This document shows, in pieces, positions 5,683 to 5,775 of a stretch of 5,775 nt of DNA; position 1 is the first letter of the stretch; each line of letters starts with the position of its first letter. The notes below the pieces were generated by a model. It saw nothing but the letters and a program-made list of their open reading frames with translations. It had not been told where the DNA came from and ran no database searches. This stretch comes from an uncultured Eubacteriales bacterium. GTDB taxonomy: Bacteria; Bacillota; Clostridia; Oscillospirales; Acutalibacteraceae. The stretch spans positions 1 to 5,775 of the forward strand of contig ONYV01000089.1 of NCBI GenBank assembly GCA_900322105.1. The letters run 5' to 3'. Position numbers and translations under genes: made by a program.

Positions 5683-5775
5683 AATCGGTAATTTTTTTAT
5701 TTCAGAAACTATCATTCACTTTTTACTTATATTTCATTATGAAACTCCGCTTATCATGCGGATTTCAAGACTTTT

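Larger units (their letters stand above)
5408..5775. other. AT-rich intergenic region upstream of the YabE-like gene
   Basis: This stretch of about 370 bp runs to the window edge and holds no gene I can support. It contains the leader and promoter of the YabE-like gene, the GTGCA element cluster and the candidate WalR box. Near the edge there is a small hairpin: TCCGC at 5746-5750 and GCGGA at 5758-5762, extended by AAA/TTT around a bulged C. It could be the weak terminator of an off-window gene, but its T tract is poor. Short open frames here lack ribosome binding sites. Confidence 0.7.

Noticed and set aside
5742..5765. Hairpin near the window edge as a terminator
   Set aside because: The stem is only five perfect pairs plus a bulged extension, and the following T tract is broken on both strands. 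It is recorded only within the intergenic description.

Overview
The window looks like a piece of chromosome from a Bacillota (low- to moderate-GC Gram-positive) bacterium, most likely a gut Clostridia of the Ruminococcus/Oscillospiraceae kind. Supporting signs are strong AGGAGG-type ribosome binding sites, sigma-A-like promoters, a TTG start, a YabE-type cell-wall protein (DUF348 repeats, G5, 3D-like domain) and an ECF sigma factor paired with a single-pass anti-sigma-like protein. The genus is an inference from protein style, not a database match. No RNA gene, CRISPR array, insertion sequence or integrase was seen.

Layout. Bases 1-1292 (+) hold the C-terminal half of a P2-type (calcium-type) cation ATPase, closed by a strong hairpin terminator at 1297-1341. 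A sigma-A-like promoter (1396-1424) and a Shine-Dalgarno site sitting in a hairpin loop (1473-1492) precede an ECF sigma factor (1492-2001, TTG start). It overlaps by 14 bp a membrane-anchored putative anti-sigma factor (1988-3337). A terminator at 3365-3413, symmetrical enough to work both ways, separates this + strand operon from two small membrane-protein genes on the - strand (4039-3746, then 3724-3413). These two look like diverged tandem paralogs and have their own promoter (4106-4078). Upstream on the - strand is a secreted YabE-like putative cell-wall hydrolase (5407-4226) with a hairpin terminator at 4197-4175, a perfect-consensus promoter (5518-5490) and an AT-rich upstream region of about 250 bp.

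How the genes may work together. The right half has an envelope theme: a putative peptidoglycan-remodelling protein, two small membrane proteins, and a sigma/anti-sigma pair that could report an extracytoplasmic signal. The most interesting non-coding signal is a sequence at 5682-5666 (-) that fits exactly the published WalR (YycF) box, TGTWAH-N5-TGTWAH, on the same strand as the YabE-like gene. WalR controls autolysin genes in Bacillus and Staphylococcus, so this suggests cell-wall-homeostasis control here. Further GTGCA/TTGCAC elements lie between that box and the promoter. I found no wholly new system. The least explained parts are the sensor domain of the anti-sigma protein and the small membrane-protein pair.
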